From Achromobacter pestifer (GTDB taxonomy: Bacteria > Pseudomonadota > Gammaproteobacteria > Burkholderiales > Burkholderiaceae_B): 64,000 nucleotides of DNA. Where the stretch lies: positions 248,001-312,000 of the forward strand of contig NZ_CADIJX010000003.1 of assembly GCF_902859625.1 (NCBI RefSeq). Reading direction: 5' to 3'. A program made the translations under genes and the position numbers. The notes under the pieces were generated by a model. The model made no database searches and had not been told where the DNA came from. It saw only the letters and a list, made by a program, of their open reading frames with translations. Position 1 is the stretch's first letter, and every line of letters starts with the position of its first letter. Shown here in pieces: positions 60,633 through 64,000 of this stretch.

Positions 60633-63600
60633 CCCCAAGACCTACTCTGCCCGCGCTGTCTTTGATGGGATGAAGGGGACATTGCATCGATACTTGGAGG
60701 CCCAATACCACATCTGGGATGAAAGCCTGATCGAAGGGCGCAAACGGCTTCTGGAGTCCGAAGGCGTGACGTTTCAAGAGCCCCGTATTGAGGGGACGCC
60801 GTTCTATGTCGCGGGAAGCACGTATGCCCAGATGAAAATCCCTTCGCCAGCTAAGGCCGTGCTTGAGCTTGCTGCTGGGCAGGCGGGAGCCGGAATTCCC
60901 GAGCGGCCCTACAAACACCAAGCGGATGCGCTTGAATCGTTCCTTGGTCGTGGTGAGGAGATTATCGTCGCCACCGGCACCGGCTCCGGTAAGACCGAGT
61001 GTTTCCTCATGCCCATCCTCGGATCGCTCGCAGTCGAGTCCTCCGAGCGGCCGGATTCGTGGCGGAACCCCGGTTGCCGGGCGCTGCTGCTGTACCCGAT
61101 GAATGCGCTGGTCAACGATCAGCTCTCACGGTTGCGACGTCTGATGGGCCAACCAGACATTGCGGAACACATTCGCGGCAGTCGACCCGGCCGCGCAACG
61201 TTCGGGATGTACACGAGCCGAACGCCGTATCCCGGAGTGACGAGCAGGGCGCGCGATCAATCACGCCTGCGACCGTTGGTGCAGCATGCCTATCTCGACC
61301 TTCCAGCGGAGGCAAAGGAGCGGCTCGATCAGGAAGGGAAGTGGCCCGTCAAGGATCTAGATGCCTTCGCGGCCTCCTCTTTCGTAACAGGTGCCAACGA
61401 CTCGGAAATGCTGTCACGCGGCGAGATGCAGGCTCGTTGCCCTGACCTGCTCGTCACCAACTATTCGATGCTGGAGTACATGCTGCTGCGACCAATTGAG
61501 CGGAGCATCTTCGATCAAACGGCGGCATGGTTGGCAGCCGACCAATCGAACTATTTCACCGTCGTGCTCGACGAAGCTCACATGTATCGCGGCTCGGGGG
61601 GCGCCGAAGTTGCCTACCTGCTCCGAAGGCTTCATGCGCGCCTTGGCATTAGTCGGGACCGGGTGCGGTACATTCTGACCAGCGCCAGCCTTGGCAAGAC
61701 GGCAGAGGCGGTCACACGGATGAAGGCCTTCTCTGCGGATCTGAGCGGCCTCACCGCAGGCCAACGCGAGTTCACGCTCATCCGCGGCGAGCAACTGACG
61801 AAGTCAGGGGACAGGCCCGCCACGAAAAAAGAGGCGGCCGCACTGGCACGTTTCGACATCGCAGCACTGCACGAGTCCGCACTCGACCCGGGCAAGGCCA
61901 TAGAAGGGTTTGGTGCGCTGCTAAAGGCACTGGGACAAGAAGCAGAAATGGTCGCCGGAGGCGATCAGGCCGCACTTCGGCACGGCGTCTATCAATGGCT
62001 TCAGTCGTTTGGCCCGGCAGCGCTCGTTGCTAATCTAGTGACGGCACATCCGCAAAAACTGCGTGCCGTCGCAGCCTTGGCCTTCCCGGGTGCGCTCGAT
62101 GCCGAGGCGGCAATTGAGGCAACTTTGGCGCTCATGTCGTTCGCCAAAGAGCAGAATAGCGGACGCGTGTTCGCGCCAGTACGCTCGCACCTGTTCTTCC
62201 GTGGCATTGCAGGCATTTATGCCTGCACCGATCCGCGCTGCAGTTCAAAAGACTCTTCGGTTCCTTCGGGGAGGCTCGGAAAGCTCTATTCGGAGCCGAT
62301 GCTTCGATGCGAGTGTGGCGCTCGCGTGTACGAAGTGCTTACGCATCGCGATTGCGGAGCGGCATTCATACGAGGATTCGTTCAGGACCAGTTCGGAATG
62401 TTCCTCTGGCATCAACCCTCCAGCGGCCTGTGGGGAACGGGTGGCCTGATGGAAGCGCACTTCCTCGTTGAGATCGACCGCCGTGCGACCGGCGCTCATG
62501 GGCGTATGGAAGGCTCTCAGGTGTGGCTTCACACGGCCACTGGAAGGCTTGTTCAGGCACCGCCCGCCGCAGCGGAACTTGATCAATACCTTGCGCTTGT
62601 CCGCCCCGATGGTCCTGTTCCGATTTCAGGACAGCAGGCGCTGTCCTTCAACCGCGAGTGCCCAGTGTGCACACGGCGTTGGCAGGCTGGTTCGACCAAG
62701 ATCATGGATCTGGCCACAAAGGGTGAGGCACCGTTCGCACAGTTGATCCGGACGCAGGTCGAACTGCAGCCGATCACGCAGCGGAAAACGGACAGTTCCC
62801 CCAACGGCGGACGCAAGTCGCTGCTCTTCTCCGACGGCCGACAGAAGGCGGCGCGTCTGGCAAGGGACATTCCGCGCGAAATAGAGAACGATGTCTTCCG
62901 GCAGTTGCTGCTCCTCGCATCGAGAGAACTACGCGGACTCGGGCGCGAAGCCACACTCGGCGATCACATGTACGTTGCCTTGCTGCATGTGCTCGCAAAG
63001 AACGCTTTACTGCTCTTCGATGGCGCCGACCGGGAGCGATTGCAGCGAGATGTGCTTGATCATCGCCGCCACTACCTGGGCGAACTGCGCGATGCGCTCG
63101 AAGAGTCACCCCCGGCCAAACCACCGCGATTCTCCTCGCTCCTCTTGCGGCATCTAGGCTCGCCGTTTTACTCGCTGAGCGCGCTGACGCTGGCGCACGT
63201 CGTTCCCATCGCGCGCGTGCGTCGGCAGATTCTGCTGGAACTGCAGGGCATCAACGAAGCAAATCTGCGTGCCGTGTGGACAGCATGGATTCAAAGCTTT
63301 GCAAGCGACTTCGCCGTAGATGCGGACCTGCCCCAAGGTGTCAGGTCGCAAGCCGCAGGCTATCCCATCGGCGGAGGTCTGGACCGAAATGGCGGCTTCT
63401 CGGCGAGACAGCAGGCGTTTTTGCGCGCCCGCTTGCCTGAGCTGGACCGGATCTTCGATACGCTGACTGCGACCTTGTGCCAGGCTCATCCGGGACGTCC
63501 TGGCTTTTTCGTCGTCCCAGGACGGCTCGCCCTCGAGTTTGCGTCGGACCAGCACGACTGGCATCAATGCGGGCAGTGCGCCACCGTGTCGCCAGTCGAA

Positions 63601-64000
63601 TGGTGGGGGCACTGTCCTAACTGCCTGGCTAACGGAGTGACTGCCGTTCGCCCCGGAGCAACGCAGTACCTGCGGGCCCGCAAGGCGTTCTTCCGAGATC
63701 CGGTCAATGACATACTGGAAGGGAAGACGAGCCCCTTCAACTTATCGGTGGAAGAACATACGGCTCAGCTCTCCTACCGGGACATAGACGATTCCACGAC
63801 AACTATCGAGGAATTCGAGCGTCGCTTCCGGGACATTCTGGTTGAGCGAAACGACACGTCGATTGATGTCCTCAGCAGCACGACAACGATGGAAGTCGGT
63901 ATTGATATCGGCTCCCTGGTCGCCGTGGGGCTGCGCAACGTACCGCCGCTTCGACAGAACTACCAGCAGCGCGCCGGACGTGCCGGGCGAAGAGGATCGG
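60625..64000 (+). CDS. Large DEAD/DEAH helicase of the DUF1998/Lhr-like class (partial, runs off the edge)
   Basis: 1125 residues are visible and the frame is open at base 64000. Motifs: I, IVATGTGSGKTE near residue 115; Ia/Ib, LLLYPMNALVNDQ; II, VLDEAHMYRG near 317; III as LTSASLG; then motifs V-VI, TTTMEVGIDIGSLVAVGLRNVP and QQRAGRAGR at the edge. Zinc-type cysteines lie in the middle (CTDPRC, CECG) and near residue 995 (CGQC, CPNC). This insert-rich layout is that of helicases with a C-terminal DUF1998 domain (MrfA, DISARM/Dpd-associated). The ATG overlaps the preceding gene. Probably defence-related; the system type cannot be fixed without the sequence to the right. Confidence 0.8.
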   Translation, partial: MSDPKTYSARAVFDGMKGTLHRYLEAQYHIWDESLIEGRKRLLESEGVTFQEPRIEGTPFYVAGSTYAQMKIPSPAKAVLELAAGQAGAGIPERPYKHQADALESFLGRGEEIIVATGTGSGKTECFLMPILGSLAVESSERPDSWRNPGCRALLLYPMNALVNDQLSRLRRLMGQPDIAEHIRGSRPGRATFGMYTSRTPYPGVTSRARDQSRLRPLVQHAYLDLPAEAKERLDQEGKWPVKDLDAFAASSFVTGANDSEMLSRGEMQARCPDLLVTNYSMLEYMLLRPIERSIFDQTAAWLAADQSNYFTVVLDEAHMYRGSGGAEVAYLLRRLHARLGISRDRVRYILTSASLGKTAEAVTRMKAFSADLSGLTAGQREFTLIRGEQLTKSGDRPATKKEAAALARFDIAALHESALDPGKAIEGFGALLKALGQEAEMVAGGDQAALRHGVYQWLQSFGPAALVANLVTAHPQKLRAVAALAFPGALDAEAAIEATLALMSFAKEQNSGRVFAPVRSHLFFRGIAGIYACTDPRCSSKDSSVPSGRLGKLYSEPMLRCECGARVYEVLTHRDCGAAFIRGFVQDQFGMFLWHQPSSGLWGTGGLMEAHFLVEIDRRATGAHGRMEGSQVWLHTATGRLVQAPPAAAELDQYLALVRPDGPVPISGQQALSFNRECPVCTRRWQAGSTKIMDLATKGEAPFAQLIRTQVELQPITQRKTDSSPNGGRKSLLFSDGRQKAARLARDIPREIENDVFRQLLLLASRELRGLGREATLGDHMYVALLHVLAKNALLLFDGADRERLQRDVLDHRRHYLGELRDALEESPPAKPPRFSSLLLRHLGSPFYSLSALTLAHVVPIARVRRQILLELQGINEANLRAVWTAWIQSFASDFAVDADLPQGVRSQAAGYPIGGGLDRNGGFSARQQAFLRARLPELDRIFDTLTATLCQAHPGRPGFFVVPGRLALEFASDQHDWHQCGQCATVSPVEWWGHCPNCLANGVTAVRPGATQYLRARKAFFRDPVNDILEGKTSPFNLSVEEHTAQLSYRDIDDSTTTIEEFERRFRDILVERNDTSIDVLSSTTTMEVGIDIGSLVAVGLRNVPPLRQNYQQRAGRAGRRGS

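Noticed and set aside
1-64000. CRISPR arrays, tRNA or rRNA genes, and complete insertion sequences
   Set aside because: No regularly spaced repeats, no tRNA cloverleaf or attachment-type 3' tRNA end, and no transposase with terminal repeats were recognised by eye.

Overview
This is a high-GC proteobacterial window that is almost entirely accessory DNA. Its backbone is an integrative and conjugative element (ICE) of the MPF-G / MobH class, the ICEclc / PFL_46xx / PFGI-1 lineage. The backbone genes are a TraI_2-type relaxase, TraG, the TIGR03743-TIGR03765 mating-pair genes, a VirB4-type ATPase, a TraD coupling protein and a PilL-like lipoprotein. The H-NS-like gene and general gene content fit a betaproteobacterium (Burkholderiales) best, but Pseudomonas or Xanthomonadales hosts are not excluded. 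No rRNA, tRNA, CRISPR array or complete integrase was seen, so the ICE ends probably lie outside the window.

Layout. (i) 1-5.2 kb, minus strand: a three-gene, tightly overlapping defence operon with a nitrilase-fold effector, a ~200-residue middle component and a Rad50/SMC-like ATPase with a zinc hook, running off the left edge. It matches the Lamassu / ABC three-component layout. (ii) 5.4-5.7 kb: an integrase remnant. (iii) 6.0-11.3 kb: an SOS mutagenesis cassette, imuA-imuB-dnaE2, behind a clear LexA box. (iv) 12.0-17.5 kb: a double-strand-break repair block with a DUF3606 protein, Ku, LigD, exonuclease III and a DUF72 protein. (v) 17.7-19.5 kb: an H-NS-like protein and an esterase. (vi) 19.4-25.7 kb: the MobH relaxase, a cluster of toxin-antitoxin genes (one intact pair, two antitoxins with missing or broken toxins), and a two-gene unit with a degenerate IrrE-like protein. 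(vii) 25.7-30.4 kb and 36.1-51.5 kb, minus strand: the two halves of the conjugation module. Between them (30.6-35.2 kb) is a cargo hot spot with an HNH protein, a GmrSD-like type IV restriction enzyme and a DUF5677-like protein, next to a truncated vapC. (viii) 51.6-56.3 kb, minus strand: a six-gene metabolic operon. (ix) 56.4-58.5 kb: GST and DoxX genes divergent from a LysR regulator. (x) 59-64 kb: a decayed higBA locus, then a new putative defence operon with a large DUF1998-class DEAD/DEAH helicase running off the right edge.

The most interesting region is the six-gene operon. It encodes an MppP/RohP-like PLP enzyme, a DUF6190-like protein, a dihydrodipicolinate-synthase-family aldolase and a haem-oxygenase-like diiron oxygenase with a complete ligand set. 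These match the enzyme types of the azomycin (2-nitroimidazole) pathway from L-arginine. A Rieske ferredoxin and a PRMT-like methyltransferase sit downstream in the same operon. The window therefore suggests a nitroimidazole-type natural-product pathway travelling on a conjugative element, with two genes that could supply electrons and N-methylation.

A second pattern is that toxins are lost while antitoxins stay intact at four of five toxin-antitoxin loci.
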